DNA of 45,377 nt, from positions 1-45,377 of the forward strand of contig MGZK01000017.1 in NCBI GenBank assembly GCA_001802125.1, given 5' to 3'. This stretch comes from Geobacteraceae bacterium GWC2_55_20. GTDB lineage: Bacteria; Desulfobacterota; Desulfuromonadia; Geobacterales; Pseudopelobacteraceae. The translations under genes were made by a program, and so were the position numbers. The notes beneath the pieces were generated by a model. The model had not been told where the DNA came from, made no database searches, and saw only the letters and a program-made list of their open reading frames with translations. Shown in pieces: positions 15,223-24,792 of the stretch (the first letter of the stretch is position 1; every line of letters begins with the position of its first letter).

Positions 15223-16317
15223 TCAAAGTCTGGCGTCAATTGCGTCGAAGTCGATGTACTTCTCGGCTATCGAGTTTATAAGCGCAATCTTTTCATGGTC
15301 TTCAGGCCCGATTTTTGAAACATGTTCCCGCAGCTGATAGAACACTTCCGATGAGGTCTCTTCGATGCGGATGTAGGGAATGCCGCTGTCATCGATAATC
15401 CGTTGGGTAATATCGGAGATCGGCGCATGACCACCGATAACCAATCCCGCCAGCCGTTTTTTAAATTCGGGAATATTGTACAGGGATGATGCGGTGACCA
15501 TGAGTTCATCCCGTGAGCTGGTCACAATCAGGAGCGTCGAATCTTCCAGGTTGTCGATAACCCGCTGGGAAGAGGCTGCGCCGAGCTGGATCGTGTGGCA
15601 GATGCGGCTTTGCTCGGACGAGTCGCCCAGAAGTGGCTGCCTGAGGAGAGTTGCCACATGCAGCAGGGTAGGATCAGCCAATGTGGGAGAATAGTTGAAT
15701 GCGCCGGTGACGAGCAGTTTGTTTGCCGCAAATGCCTTGTTGAGATAGGTCATTGCATTGGCGCGTTTTTCAGTGACCAGCTTGTTGGGCATGATAACCC
15801 TGACGTTGGCCTTTTCCCTCTCATACAGAGCCAGGTTGAGTTCGACTGCGTCAATCACATTGCCAATGCCGCCACCGGTTACCAGAAGAGCGGGTGCGTC
15901 CAGCATCGCGGCTACTCTGGCATTGTTCGCTCCGACCACGGAACCGACGCCACCGTGTCCGGCCCCTTCAATGATAAGGAAGTCATACTTGCGCTCCAGT
16001 TCGGCGCAGGCATTCAATATGGTTTGTCGCGGGGAGGATATGTCAATTCCGCCATCGAGAAAGCGGCGGGTTGTACCGGCCGACAGCGTCATCGGCGACA
16101 TCAGGGCAACATCCTCTTCAACGCCGAATACGGTGGCAAACATCGCTGCATCCTTATCGACGGTATGGCCGTTGAATTCGATACACTTGGGGCCGATCGG
16201 CTTCATGAAGCCGACTCTCGCGTATTTTTTGCGGGCAAGGTGCATTAATGACAGGCTTATGGTTGTCTTGCCGCAATGTTGTCCGGTCGCTCCAATAAAA
16301 ATCTTTCGACATGCCAT
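15223..16317 (-). CDS. BioD/CobB-like P-loop ATPase with DRTGG-type domain
   Basis: A 364-residue cytoplasmic protein. The N-terminal half resembles dethiobiotin-synthetase-like P-loop ATPases: IFIGATGQHCGKTTISLS (Walker A, residues 6-23), DKDAAMFATVFGV and FLIIEGAGHGGVGSVVGA (Walker B region). The C-terminal half (about 215-330), with TLLIVTSSRDELMVTA and LAGLVIGGHAPISDIT, looks like the DRTGG domain that also occurs in the N-terminal part of some phosphate acetyltransferases. The reaction is not known. It lies nine bases downstream of the PilZ gene and is likely in one operon with it, upstream of the stator genes. Confidence 0.75.
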   Translation of the reverse strand: MACRKIFIGATGQHCGKTTISLSLMHLARKKYARVGFMKPIGPKCIEFNGHTVDKDAAMFATVFGVEEDVALMSPMTLSAGTTRRFLDGGIDISSPRQTILNACAELERKYDFLIIEGAGHGGVGSVVGANNARVAAMLDAPALLVTGGGIGNVIDAVELNLALYEREKANVRVIMPNKLVTEKRANAMTYLNKAFAANKLLVTGAFNYSPTLADPTLLHVATLLRQPLLGDSSEQSRICHTIQLGAASSQRVIDNLEDSTLLIVTSSRDELMVTASSLYNIPEFKKRLAGLVIGGHAPISDITQRIIDDSGIPYIRIEETSSEVFYQLREHVSKIGPEDHEKIALINSIAEKYIDFDAIDARL

Positions 16318-16326
16318 GGCAGTTCC

Positions 16327-16677
16327 TCAACTGGGTTGGTTATCTGCTGATAGTTCCTTGAAATAACAGTTGAAAACGTCTTCTCCGGAATGGAACCGCA
16401 GGAATCTCACGCCCATGCCGCTTTTTTTAACCAGATGGAACAGATTCTGGGGCACCTTCTTGGCCCACATTACCCGGGCTTCAATTTCAACAGTCCGGTG
16501 ATCTGATAGTTCCAGCACTATTCTGATCTTTGTGTTTGGTGGCACGATGTTTGGGGTTTTGATAAACATTCCGGTCATGGAAATGTCTTCCGTAAATGCG
16601 ACCCGGCTGGCTTCATCAATTCCAAAGCGAACTGTAATGCGTTTTTTGTGGCGCTTTATGTCACGCTTTTCGGCCAT
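16327..16677 (-). CDS. PilZ-domain protein, probable c-di-GMP receptor
   Basis: A 116-residue single PilZ domain. The two c-di-GMP binding signatures are visible: RHKKR (an RxxxR-like motif near residue 9) and DISMTGMF (D/NxSxxG near residue 31), followed by the beta-barrel strands ending in GMGVRFLRF. Such proteins change partner binding when c-di-GMP is bound. ATG at 16677 follows CCGGAG. It heads the minus-strand run PilZ, ATPase, flbD, motA, motB, which suggests a role in adjusting motility. Confidence 0.85.
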   Translation of the reverse strand: MAEKRDIKRHKKRITVRFGIDEASRVAFTEDISMTGMFIKTPNIVPPNTKIRIVLELSDHRTVEIEARVMWAKKVPQNLFHLVKKSGMGVRFLRFHSGEDVFNCYFKELSADNQPS

Positions 16678-16821
16678 TTTTCACTACTCCGGATGTGGAA
16701 TTGCAGGGATCGCAACCATGACTTCGGCACAATGCCAGAAATATACCACAATTTCAATGCAACTCACGCTAAGGTTAAAAATATATTGCACTTTGCGATC
16801 ATTCATGTTCATAAAATTGGG

Positions 16822-16850
16822 TTGACAGAGATGCGGTAATCATCTAGTTT
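16822..16850 (+). promoter_or_regulatory. promoter of the thiamine operon
   Basis: A perfect TTGACA (16822-16827) and TAGTTT (16845-16850) are exactly 17 bases apart. The expected transcription start near 16857 falls right at the beginning of the TPP riboswitch. Confidence 0.7.
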
Positions 16851-16859
16851 GACGAAAAG

Positions 16860-16938
16860 CTGGGGGAGTTTCGACTGAGAGCGGTATGCCACCGCGACCC
16901 TTCGTACCTGATCCGGGTAATGCCGGCGTAGGGAAGCG
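16860..16938 (+). promoter_or_regulatory. TPP (THI-box) riboswitch
   Basis: The conserved core of the thiamine pyrophosphate aptamer is all present: GGGGAG, CTGAGA (16875-16880), GACCCTT, ACCTGATC (16906-16913) and GGGTAATGCCGGCGTAGGGA (16915-16934). It sits directly upstream of thiS-thiG-thiE. GGAAGCG at its 3' edge (16932-16938) is fully complementary to CGCTTCC (16960-16966) in the following terminator, which gives a clear transcription-attenuation switch: without TPP the antiterminator pairing forms, with TPP the terminator does. Confidence 0.95.
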
Positions 16939-16956
16939 CGCCGATAGATTTTCAAT

Positions 16957-16977
16957 AGCCGCTTCCGCGGCTTTTTT
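16957..16977 (+). terminator. riboswitch-controlled intrinsic terminator
   Basis: AGCCGC (16957-16962), loop TTCC, GCGGCT (16967-16972), followed by a T run. It lies between the TPP aptamer and thiS and is the expression platform of the switch. Confidence 0.88.
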
Positions 16978-16996
16978 CTTTTGTGGAGAGTGTGGT

Positions 16997-17197
16997 ATGC
17001 ATATCATCCTGAATGGGGAGCGTTCGGAACAACAGGACGGCCTTTCGATTACCGGACTTTTGGCCGGTTTGGGTATCGGTCTGGAGCGGGTTGCGGTCGA
17101 AGTGAACCTGGACATCGTCCCCAAGGCCAGTTACGACACCCACATGCTTTCAGACGGGGATAGAATAGAGATAGTCCATTTCGTGGGCGGGGGATAG
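16997..17197 (+). CDS. thiS: sulfur carrier protein ThiS
   Basis: A 66-residue ubiquitin-like sulfur carrier for thiazole formation. It begins [20 protein letters not shown] and ends EIVHFVGGG; the C-terminal Gly-Gly is the residue pair that is adenylated and thiocarboxylated. ATG at 16997 follows GGAGAG. It is the first gene after the TPP riboswitch and ends five bases before thiG. The carrier-activating adenylyltransferase (ThiF) is not in the window. Confidence 0.92.
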   Translation: MHIILNGERSEQQDGLSITGLLAGLGIGLERVAVEVNLDIVPKASYDTHMLSDGDRIEIVHFVGGG

Positions 17198-17202
17198 TTA
17201 AA

Positions 17203-17982
17203 ATGACAGATAATACCGATAAACTTGTAATTGGTGGACGGGAGTTCAGTTCGCGGTTGATGGTGGGAACCGGCAAATATGCCAGCTTTGAACAGACCGC
17301 CAGGGCGCTTGAAGTTTCGGGCGCGCAGATTATCACCGTGGCGGTGCGCCGGGTCAATCTCGACCGCAGCAAGGAATCGCTGCTTGATTATATCGATCCC
17401 CAAAAATATACCCTGCTGCCGAATACGGCCGGTTGCTATACCGCCGACGATGCCATTCGTACCTGCCGTCTGGCGCGCGAGGCTGGCATGTCCGACTTTG
17501 TCAAGCTTGAGGTGCTGGGGGACGAGAAAACTCTTTTCCCTGACAACGAGGAACTCCTCAAGGCCGCCAAGGTTTTGGTGAGTGAGGGCTTTACTGTACT
17601 GCCCTACTGCAGCGACGATGTTATCCTCTGCAAGAAGCTTGAAGATCTGGGGTGCGCGGCGGTTATGCCTCTGGGAGCGCCGATCGGCAGCGGCCTGGGC
17701 ATTCGCAATCCGTACAATATCAAGATTATTCTTGAAAATGTGAAGATCCCGGTCATCGTAGATGCCGGTGTCGGCTGCGCGTCCGATGCCGCAATCGCGA
17801 TGGAGCTTGGCTGTGACGGCGTGCTGATGAATACCGCAATCGCCGGCGCCGGTGATCCGATCGCAATGGCTGAAGCGATGAAACTGGCGGTGATTGCGGG
17901 GCGTCTCTCCTACAAAGCCGGCCGGATTCCGCGAAAATTGTACGCCAACGCCTCAAGTCCGCTGGACGGCATGTTCCTATGA
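17203..17982 (+). CDS. thiG: thiazole synthase
   Basis: A 259-residue TIM-barrel enzyme that builds the thiazole phosphate of thiamine from deoxyxylulose 5-phosphate, dehydroglycine and ThiS thiocarboxylate. Family signatures seen are [81 protein letters not shown] and [13 protein letters not shown]. The length is typical. It overlaps nothing and is followed after seven bases by thiE. The source of dehydroglycine (ThiH or ThiO) is not encoded next to it. Confidence 0.95.
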   Translation: MTDNTDKLVIGGREFSSRLMVGTGKYASFEQTARALEVSGAQIITVAVRRVNLDRSKESLLDYIDPQKYTLLPNTAGCYTADDAIRTCRLAREAGMSDFVKLEVLGDEKTLFPDNEELLKAAKVLVSEGFTVLPYCSDDVILCKKLEDLGCAAVMPLGAPIGSGLGIRNPYNIKIILENVKIPVIVDAGVGCASDAAIAMELGCDGVLMNTAIAGAGDPIAMAEAMKLAVIAGRLSYKAGRIPRKLYANASSPLDGMFL

Positions 17983-17989
17983 GCGTGTG

Positions 17990-18625
17990 ATGGTCGATTT
18001 CAATCTCTATCTGATAACTGACCGGACTCAGACGGCAGGGAGGGAACTCCCTGCCGTTGTCGCAGATACTCTCGCGGCAGGAGTGCGGTCGGTTCAGCTA
18101 CGCGAAAAGGATCTTCCGGCGCGCCGGCAGTATGAGCTGGCTTTGCTGATGCGTTCAATCACCAGGGCATACAATGCCCGCCTGTTGATCAACGAACGCA
18201 TCGACATCGCCCTGGCCGTTGGCGCTGATGGTGTGCATGTCGGCGCGGACAGTCTGCCGGTGGCAGAAGTGCGAAAATTGCTGGGTACGGAACTGCTGAT
18301 CGGATATTCAGCCCATTCCGTAGCTGAAGCGTTGCAGGCGGAGCGCGATGGAGCAGATTTCGTCACATTCGGCCCGGTTTACCAGACCCCGTCCAAATTG
18401 AAGTACGGGGACCCGGTCGGTGTGCCGCAGCTTGCCTTTGCGGCCAGTGCTCTTACAATTCCAGTATTTGCACTGGGGGGTGTCAAAATATCGACAATTG
18501 CGGAAGTCATGTCCAGCGGTTGCCATGGTGCGGCCATGATTTCCGGGATCGTTTCTGAGCCGGACCCAAGCAATGCAGCCAGATTGCTGCTTGAAAAGAT
18601 AGAGAAGCATGCCACACGCCACTGA
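17990..18625 (+). CDS. thiE: thiamine-phosphate synthase
   Basis: A 211-residue TIM-barrel enzyme joining hydroxymethylpyrimidine pyrophosphate and thiazole phosphate. Recognisable parts are LYLITDRTQTAGRELP, VRSVQLREKDLPAR, LLINERIDIALAVGADGVHV, IGYSAHSVAEA, FVTFGPVYQTPSK and PVFALGGVKISTIAEVMSSG, in the usual order. ATG at 17990 or GTG at 17987 are both possible starts; a reading from 17894 would overlap thiG by about 90 bases and is rejected. Its last 17 bases overlap the next gene. Confidence 0.93.
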   Translation: MVDFNLYLITDRTQTAGRELPAVVADTLAAGVRSVQLREKDLPARRQYELALLMRSITRAYNARLLINERIDIALAVGADGVHVGADSLPVAEVRKLLGTELLIGYSAHSVAEALQAERDGADFVTFGPVYQTPSKLKYGDPVGVPQLAFAASALTIPVFALGGVKISTIAEVMSSGCHGAAMISGIVSEPDPSNAARLLLEKIEKHATRH

Positions 18626-19547
18626 TTCATGCCTTCATCCCCAGCTCCGTATCAACTCATACGGCCACTATCTGCGTAACCGCTTCGGCTGCAGGGTGAG
18701 CAAGGTCAATGTGGATGCCGGCTTCACCTGTCCCAACAGGGATGGCAGCAAGGGGAGCGGCGGCTGCATCTATTGCAACAACAGCTCTTTCTCTCCAAAG
18801 GACACGCGTTCGATCATACCGCTGGAAGAGCAGATGGAGCACGGCATGGCTTACCATCGCATCCGCCTCGGCTCTCAGAAATTTATCGTCTATTTTCAGA
18901 AGTACACCAACACCTACGCCTCGGTTGATCTTTTGGCCGGCCTTTATCGGCGCGCTCTCGCGCATCCCGACGTGATCGGCATATCGGTCGGAACCCGCCC
19001 CGACTCACTGACCGATGAAGCCTTGGAGTTGTTGACCGCAATTGCGCAAGATAAGTATGTATGTCTTGAGCTGGGGTTGCAGTCTATGGATGACGGGATT
19101 TTGACGCGTATCAACCGCGGGCATACACTGGAGGATTTTGTCGCCACGGCGCGGCGGTCTGCTGGTCGGAATTTTGACATATGCGCCCATCTTATCTATG
19201 GATTTCCTGGCGAAACCGCTGAAGAGTTTCTGAAGAGTGCCGAACTGATCGCTTCGCTTCCGATTGATTCGGTAAAGCTGCACCAGTTGCACGCGGTGGA
19301 TGGCACCGAGCTGGCTCGGATGTATCGGCGCGGCGAGTTCGTGCCGTTGACGCTTGCCGAATATGTGGCCGTTGCCGCTGATTTTCTGGAGCGACTTCCC
19401 GCGCGAGTTACGGTGCAGCGCCTGTACGGCTCGGCTCCGCTTGGTATCCGGGTAGCGCCGCAGTGGGGTCTCAAGAACAACCAGATGTGGTTTGCCGTGC
19501 TGAACGAGTTGCGCCGGCGCGGCACATGGCAAGGTTCAAAATTGTAA
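18609..19547 (+). CDS. radical SAM protein of the YhcC/TIGR01212 type
   Basis: A 312-residue radical SAM protein of unassigned reaction. The iron-sulfur binding cysteines are in [20 protein letters not shown], an expanded Cys spacing followed by CxxC that is typical of this subfamily. Later motifs include [40 protein letters not shown] and [16 protein letters not shown]. The start at ATG 18609 overlaps the thiE end by 17 bases, so it is probably part of the thiamine transcript, which may be chance. gltX follows after 17 bases. Confidence 0.85.
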   Translation: MPHATDSCLHPQLRINSYGHYLRNRFGCRVSKVNVDAGFTCPNRDGSKGSGGCIYCNNSSFSPKDTRSIIPLEEQMEHGMAYHRIRLGSQKFIVYFQKYTNTYASVDLLAGLYRRALAHPDVIGISVGTRPDSLTDEALELLTAIAQDKYVCLELGLQSMDDGILTRINRGHTLEDFVATARRSAGRNFDICAHLIYGFPGETAEEFLKSAELIASLPIDSVKLHQLHAVDGTELARMYRRGEFVPLTLAEYVAVAADFLERLPARVTVQRLYGSAPLGIRVAPQWGLKNNQMWFAVLNELRRRGTWQGSKL

Positions 19548-19564
19548 TAAAGGAGAACATCATA

Positions 19565-20965
19565 ATGTCCGAACTAAGAGTCCGCTTTGCCCCGAGTCCG
19601 ACCGGTTACCTGCACGTTGGCGGAGCCCGTACCGCGCTGTTCAACTGGCTTTTGGCAAGAAAGCAGGGTGGCACATTCATCCTGCGCATTGAGGATACCG
19701 ATGTGGAGCGCTCCACCAAGGAGTCCGTGGACGCAATTCTGCAAGGGATGCAGTGGCTTGGCCTGGAGTGGGACGAAGGGCCTTTCTACCAGTCGGACAA
19801 CTTCGAGCTGTACAAGGAGCATGTCAGGAAACTGCTGGATGAAGGTAAGGCCTACAAGTGCTTCTGCAGTGCCGATGAACTGGAAAGGAAACGTGAACTG
19901 GCGATGAAAGAGGGGCGCAAGCCCAAGTACGACGGCACCTGCCGTGATCGCACTGACCAGCCCGACGCTCCGCATGTGGTGCGCTTTCGCGCTCCGCAGG
20001 GGGGGGAAGTGGCCTTTGATGATCTGATCAAGGGGCGGATCGCGTTTCCGGCCGAGGAGTTGGACGATCTTGTAATACAACGTACTGACGGTACTCCGAC
20101 CTACAACTTCTGCGTGGTGATCGACGACGCCAGCATGCGCATAACCACGGTCATCCGCGGCGATGACCATGTCAACAACACTCCGCGCCAGATTCAACTC
20201 TACCAGGCGTTGGGTTTCCCTGTACCGCAGTTTGCCCATGTGCCGATGATTCTCGGCGCCGACAAGGCGCGGCTCTCCAAGCGCCACGGCGCCACCAGCG
20301 TAATTGCCTACCGCGATATGGGCTTCCTGCCGGAAGCGCTGCTAAACTACCTGGTACGTTTGGGGTGGAGCCATGGTGATGACGAAATCTTCAGTCTGGA
20401 CGAGATGATTCAAAAATTTGACGTAAATAACGTGGGACGATCGGCTTCGGTATTCAATACTGAAAAGCTGCTCTGGCTGAACGCCCATTACATAAAAAAC
20501 TGCGATACGGAACGGCTGGCGGACCTGTTACTGCCGCATCTATCCAGACGTGATGTGACAACTCTAAGTGGCCCGGACCTGATGCTGGTGGTCAAAACCC
20601 TGCAGGAGCGTGCCCAGACCCTGGAAGAGATGGCCGAACGGGCCGTGTTTTATTACAATGCGCCGCAAAGCTACGATGAGGCCGCGCTGGCCAAATTCGA
20701 AAAGGGACATCTGCTGGCGGTGTTCGCGGCTGTAGCCGGAAAACTGTCGGCATCTTCCGTGGCGGATGCAGCCGGTATTGACGCCCTCTTCAAGGAAATC
20801 TGCAGCGAAAACGGCTGGAAGATGCCACAGGTAGGGCAGCCGGTCAGGATCGCCCTGTCGGGTGGCACCCAGGCGCCAGGCATCGGCGAGATCATCAATG
20901 TTCTGGGGTGTGACGAGGCGATCAGACGACTTCAGTATGCCGCTGCTTGCCTGTCATCAAAATAG
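19565..20965 (+). CDS. gltX: glutamyl-tRNA synthetase
   Basis: A 466-residue class I aminoacyl-tRNA synthetase. The ATP-binding HIGH motif is HVGG in [18 protein letters not shown] (residues 8-25) and the KMSKS loop is [11 protein letters not shown] (about residue 238). [11 protein letters not shown] and [11 protein letters not shown] are further signatures; the C-terminal part is the helical anticodon-binding domain. ATG at 19565 has AAGGAG ten bases upstream. A strong terminator follows at 20991-21035. Whether it charges only tRNA-Glu or also tRNA-Gln cannot be seen. Confidence 0.96.
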   Translation: MSELRVRFAPSPTGYLHVGGARTALFNWLLARKQGGTFILRIEDTDVERSTKESVDAILQGMQWLGLEWDEGPFYQSDNFELYKEHVRKLLDEGKAYKCFCSADELERKRELAMKEGRKPKYDGTCRDRTDQPDAPHVVRFRAPQGGEVAFDDLIKGRIAFPAEELDDLVIQRTDGTPTYNFCVVIDDASMRITTVIRGDDHVNNTPRQIQLYQALGFPVPQFAHVPMILGADKARLSKRHGATSVIAYRDMGFLPEALLNYLVRLGWSHGDDEIFSLDEMIQKFDVNNVGRSASVFNTEKLLWLNAHYIKNCDTERLADLLLPHLSRRDVTTLSGPDLMLVVKTLQERAQTLEEMAERAVFYYNAPQSYDEAALAKFEKGHLLAVFAAVAGKLSASSVADAAGIDALFKEICSENGWKMPQVGQPVRIALSGGTQAPGIGEIINVLGCDEAIRRLQYAAACLSSK

Positions 20966-20990
20966 CCGATAAGTAATATTTCAGTACAAC

Positions 20991-21035
20991 AAGGAGGGGC
21001 AATTCCGTAAAATCAGGAATTGCCCCCCTTGTTTT
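20991..21035 (+). terminator. terminator after gltX
   Basis: AAGGAGGGGCAATTCC (20991-21006) pairs with GGAATTGCCCCCCTT (21016-21030) through a nine-base loop, with one imperfection, followed by GTTTT. It lies between convergent gltX and the cyclase gene. Confidence 0.8.
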
Positions 21036-21077
21036 CATCATGCCGGATTAAACCGGTTTCTGAGCCACTTCACAGAA

Positions 21078-22475
21078 TTATTCGACAAAGACCACCCGGT
21101 TTCTGCCGAGCCTCTTGGCCTCGTACATGGCCCCATCGATACGCTTGACGAAACTGGTCAGATCCTCTCCGGAATGGTAGCTGCCGCCACCAATGCTGAT
21201 GCTCATATTAACACAGATTCCGTCGGCTGGTGAAAACGTGGTACGTTCGAAATTCTGCCGGATCCTCTCCGCAACAATCACCGCTTCCCCCGGTTCGGTT
21301 TCCGGGAAAAGCACGATGAACTCTTCTCCTCCATAACGGTAGGCGGAGTCAACTCCCCTGATGCCATCCCTGATGATATCCGCCAGCCTGGCCAGTACCC
21401 GATCACCGTCGATATGTCCGTAAGAGTCGTTGAACTTCTTGAAATTGTCAACATCAAGCAGAATCAGCGAGAGTGGCGACGCATAACGGTTGCAACGCTC
21501 GATCTCCTCTCTGGCGCGGCCGAAAAAGTGACGTGAATTGTATAGTCGGGTGAGCCCGTCGGTTATGCTGAGCTCGCGGAAAAGCCGTTCACTCTCTTTC
21601 AGCGCCAGTTCGGCTTTTCGTCGTTCAGAGATGTCTTGAAGCGTCTCTATTGCGCCGATGATCTGCCCGATCGAGTCTCTTAGAGGGGCTGCTGTAAAAT
21701 AGAGCCATTTGCCGGCATCACCGAAATGCGGAAAGAAATCCTCTGCTTCGAAGGCTCCGTTAATAACCTTTGAATGCAGGTATTTGCCACCATAATGTCT
21801 CGCCACCATGTCTTCAATGACCCTGTCCACTATCAGGTCGGCCATGACCGGTCGCTCGGAAGTGTAGAAAGCCCGCCATTGCTGGCGGGTGCCGATTACT
21901 TCGTCAGCAGCTACGCCGGTAATATTTGCACAGGCCTGGTTCCAGTGTGTGACAATGTGATTCTTGTTGATTACGAAGGTGGGGATGGTTATCCCTTCGA
22001 CAATATGCTGCAGCCGTTCCTGGCTTTCACACAAAGATAGAGTCGCTTCTTCGCGTAAACGCCGCTCCCGGCTGGATGCGACCACCCTGATTAATACATA
22101 AGGTAGTATTCCCAGGTAGGCGTTATAGGGATCCTTGATGATATAGTCATTTACTCCGGCCTTCAGCGCTTCAGCGGCTATCCCTTCAAGGCCGCTGCCG
22201 ACGAGGATCACCAGCGGCAGCGGGATGGCGGCCGCCAGTACTTTCCTGCATAATTCCAGGCCGTCCAGGCAGGGGGGGTGGTGATTGACCACGACCACAT
22301 CGAACGCCAAGCAGTCCTTGGCAGCAGTGCTGAAAGCCTCGTTTGTGCAACTGCAATCAGTGATGGAGTATTCGACTTTTTCCTGATTCGGGATCTGCCT
22401 TAAAGATGCACGATCATGTTCATTGTCAACGACAAGCAGAATGTTGATGCGTTGCGGACTTTCGTGCGTTTTCAT
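21078..22475 (-). CDS. diguanylate cyclase with degenerate receiver, PAS and GGDEF domains
   Basis: A 465-residue cytoplasmic protein. Residues 9-130 form a receiver-like domain, but the phosphoacceptor position in DVVVVNHHPPCLDG is Asn64 instead of Asp, and one of the acidic pocket residues is Asn18 (VVDNEHD); Lys114 is kept. It therefore probably cannot be phosphorylated normally. A PAS domain follows (about 153-285, ending in DISERRKAEL). The GGDEF domain has the active-site GGEEF (382-386) and the inhibitory I-site RGVD (373-376), so it should make c-di-GMP under product feedback. ATG at 22475 has GGGAGG upstream, and a good promoter sits at 22595-22622. Confidence 0.92.
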   Translation of the reverse strand: MKTHESPQRINILLVVDNEHDRASLRQIPNQEKVEYSITDCSCTNEAFSTAAKDCLAFDVVVVNHHPPCLDGLELCRKVLAAAIPLPLVILVGSGLEGIAAEALKAGVNDYIIKDPYNAYLGILPYVLIRVVASSRERRLREEATLSLCESQERLQHIVEGITIPTFVINKNHIVTHWNQACANITGVAADEVIGTRQQWRAFYTSERPVMADLIVDRVIEDMVARHYGGKYLHSKVINGAFEAEDFFPHFGDAGKWLYFTAAPLRDSIGQIIGAIETLQDISERRKAELALKESERLFRELSITDGLTRLYNSRHFFGRAREEIERCNRYASPLSLILLDVDNFKKFNDSYGHIDGDRVLARLADIIRDGIRGVDSAYRYGGEEFIVLFPETEPGEAVIVAERIRQNFERTTFSPADGICVNMSISIGGGSYHSGEDLTSFVKRIDGAMYEAKRLGRNRVVFVE

Positions 22476-22594
22476 GGTATCCTCCCGGCTGTCGTCACGA
22501 TAGGGGCTCTTGCGGGGGTATTGTCACACTCTGCGTCGCGTGTTACTTTTGAAGCTCATGACACCTTTGACGGCATCGTCAGTCAGTATGTTTC

Positions 22595-22622
22595 AGTATA
22601 CTAAATAACCGGCAGCTTTCAA
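22595..22622 (-). promoter_or_regulatory. promoter of the diguanylate cyclase gene
   Basis: On the minus strand TTGAAA (22622-22617) and TATACT (22600-22595) are 16 bases apart, giving a leader of about 110 bases. No clear uvrB promoter was found on the plus strand in the same gap (22476-22647). Confidence 0.65.
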
Positions 22623-22647
22623 ACACTGTTTAACTGGATTTGTGGCC

Positions 22648-24699
22648 ATGTCCCATTTTAATCTTGCAACCTCATACATCCCGCGAGGTGACCAGCCCCA
22701 GGCTATCAATGAACTGGTGGAAGGCATTGAGCGTGGGGATCCGCATCAGACCCTGCTAGGCGTTACCGGCTCCGGCAAGACATTCACGATTGCCAACGTG
22801 ATCGCCCGTACCGGTCGGCCGGCCTTGGTGCTGGCCCCGAATAAAACCCTGGCGGCCCAGCTGTACGGCGAGTTCAAGGAGCTTTTCCCGGACAATGCGG
22901 TTGAATATTTTGTTTCCTACTATGACTACTACCAGCCCGAAGCCTACATTCCCGCCAGCGATACCTTCATAGAGAAGGATTCGGCGATCAACGACGAGAT
23001 CGACAAAATGCGCCACTCCGCCACCCGCAGCCTGCTGACCCGGCGGGATGTGATCATCGTGGCATCGGTCTCCTGTATCTACGGCATCGGCTCGCCGGAA
23101 GCGTATTCCAGTCTGCACATTTTCTTTCACCAAGGTGAAGATTACGGACGTGACACGCTGCTGAAAAAACTGGTCGAGATTCAGTACGAGCGTAATGACA
23201 TGGATTTCCACCGTGGAACTTTCCGGGTGCGGGGGGATGTGGTTGAGGTCTTTCCTGCCTATGACAGTGAAAAGGCGCTCAGGATCGAATTTTTTGGCGA
23301 TGAGATCGAAACGATCAGTGAAATAGATCCGTTGAGGGGAACGGTGCTGCACAGGCTGTCAAAATGCGCGATCTATCCCGCATCACATTATGTTTCAAGC
23401 CGGGAAACCATGGGAAAGGCCATTGAGCAGATCCGGATCGATCTTGGTGATCGCATCCGGTATTTTCGTGCCGAAAACATGCTGCTGGAAGCCCAGCGTC
23501 TCGAACAGCGCACTTTTTTTGATATCGAGATGATGGAGGAGATGGGTTTCTGCCAGGGGATCGAAAACTATTCCCGCTATTTCGATGGCCGTCAACCGGG
23601 CGACCCTCCCTACACTCTGATCGACTACTTCCCGGATGATTTCGTGCTGTTTGTGGACGAATCTCACATTACCATCCCACAGACCGGGGCTATGTACCGC
23701 GGTGACCGTTCCCGCAAGGATACGCTGGTCAATTTCGGTTTCCGCCTTCCGGCGGCGCTGGATAATCGGCCGCTCAACTTTCAGGAGTTCGAGGCGCGTA
23801 TCCGGCAGGCGGTGTACGTCTCCGCCACCCCGGCCGATTACGAACTTGAGAAAAGCGGCGGTGTATTTGTCGAGCAGATCATCCGTCCGACCGGGTTGGT
23901 GGATCCGGTGATAGAGATCAGGCCGGCGACGGCAGGCAAATCACATCCTGACGCTCTCCTTGAAGGAGAGGGGGGCGGTTTCGGCCAGGTCGATGATCTG
24001 CTGCACCAGGTGCGCGAAACCGTAGCCAGGGGCGAACGGGTGCTGGTGACGACCTTGACCAAGCGCATGGCGGAGGAACTGACCAACTACTATCGCGAGT
24101 TGGGTGTGCGTGTCCGGTATCTGCACTCGGACATAGACACGATTGAGCGGATGCAGATCCTGCGTGATCTGCGGTTAGGCGAGTTTGACGTGCTGGTGGG
24201 CATCAACCTGCTGCGCGAGGGCTTGGATCTGCCCGAGGTGTCCCTGGTGGCTATTCTGGACGCCGACAAGGAAGGCTTCCTGCGTTCGTCCCGTTCACTG
24301 ATCCAGACCTGCGGTCGCGCCGCCCGCAACATCCACGGCAGGGTGCTGATGTACGCCGACAGCGTGACCCGCTCCATGCAGACCTGTATAAATGAGACCG
24401 ACCGTCGTCGTGTCCGGCAATTGGAGTATAACCGGGAATACGGCATCACTCCGGAATCGATCCGGAAGGAGATGCGTGCTATCCTGGGTTCGATAGAGGA
24501 AAAGGACTACTATACTCCGCCCGGGGATGTGGCTGAAGCGAGCGAGATTTACGGCGTTGCGCCCAAGGATATACCGAAGCAGATCAAAAAAACACGTAAG
24601 GAGATGCTGGCGGCAGCCAAGGATCTCGATTTTGAAAAGGCCGCGACTTTAAGGGACAGGTTGAGGAAGCTGGAGGGAATTGAACTGGCATTGCGTTGA
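22648..24699 (+). CDS. uvrB: excinuclease ABC subunit B
   Basis: A 683-residue helicase-like nucleotide excision repair protein that clamps damaged DNA after loading by UvrA and recruits UvrC. Visible are Walker [11 protein letters not shown], the damage-probing beta-hairpin region [16 protein letters not shown], the DESH box in [11 protein letters not shown], helicase motifs [28 protein letters not shown] and QTCGRAARN, and the C-terminal UVR coiled coil [20 protein letters not shown] that binds UvrC. ATG at 22648 is used; a GTG two codons upstream is an alternative. It converges on the cytochrome gene across a shared terminator. Confidence 0.96.
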   Translation: MSHFNLATSYIPRGDQPQAINELVEGIERGDPHQTLLGVTGSGKTFTIANVIARTGRPALVLAPNKTLAAQLYGEFKELFPDNAVEYFVSYYDYYQPEAYIPASDTFIEKDSAINDEIDKMRHSATRSLLTRRDVIIVASVSCIYGIGSPEAYSSLHIFFHQGEDYGRDTLLKKLVEIQYERNDMDFHRGTFRVRGDVVEVFPAYDSEKALRIEFFGDEIETISEIDPLRGTVLHRLSKCAIYPASHYVSSRETMGKAIEQIRIDLGDRIRYFRAENMLLEAQRLEQRTFFDIEMMEEMGFCQGIENYSRYFDGRQPGDPPYTLIDYFPDDFVLFVDESHITIPQTGAMYRGDRSRKDTLVNFGFRLPAALDNRPLNFQEFEARIRQAVYVSATPADYELEKSGGVFVEQIIRPTGLVDPVIEIRPATAGKSHPDALLEGEGGGFGQVDDLLHQVRETVARGERVLVTTLTKRMAEELTNYYRELGVRVRYLHSDIDTIERMQILRDLRLGEFDVLVGINLLREGLDLPEVSLVAILDADKEGFLRSSRSLIQTCGRAARNIHGRVLMYADSVTRSMQTCINETDRRRVRQLEYNREYGITPESIRKEMRAILGSIEEKDYYTPPGDVAEASEIYGVAPKDIPKQIKKTRKEMLAAAKDLDFEKAATLRDRLRKLEGIELALR

Positions 24700-24731
24700 G
24701 CCACTTTTTTGTGCGGAAGTTGGTGGAAATA

Positions 24732-24767
24732 AAAGAGGAGAAATGCGCCATTGCATTTCTCCTCTTT
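24732..24767. terminator. bidirectional terminator between uvrB and the cytochrome gene
   Basis: A perfect 15-base-pair stem, AAAGAGGAGAAATGC (24732-24746) and GCATTTCTCCTCTTT (24753-24767), with a six-base loop. On the minus strand it is followed by TATTT after the stem T residues; on the plus strand by TTT. It serves convergent genes. Confidence 0.88.
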
Positions 24768-24792
24768 CAGCACGGTTCTGAATCAAATCAGA

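Noticed and set aside
18609-19547. Radical SAM gene as a thiamine-pathway ThiH
   Set aside because: Cysteine spacing and motifs match the YhcC/TIGR01212 type rather than ThiH; the overlap with thiE alone does not assign it to thiazole synthesis.
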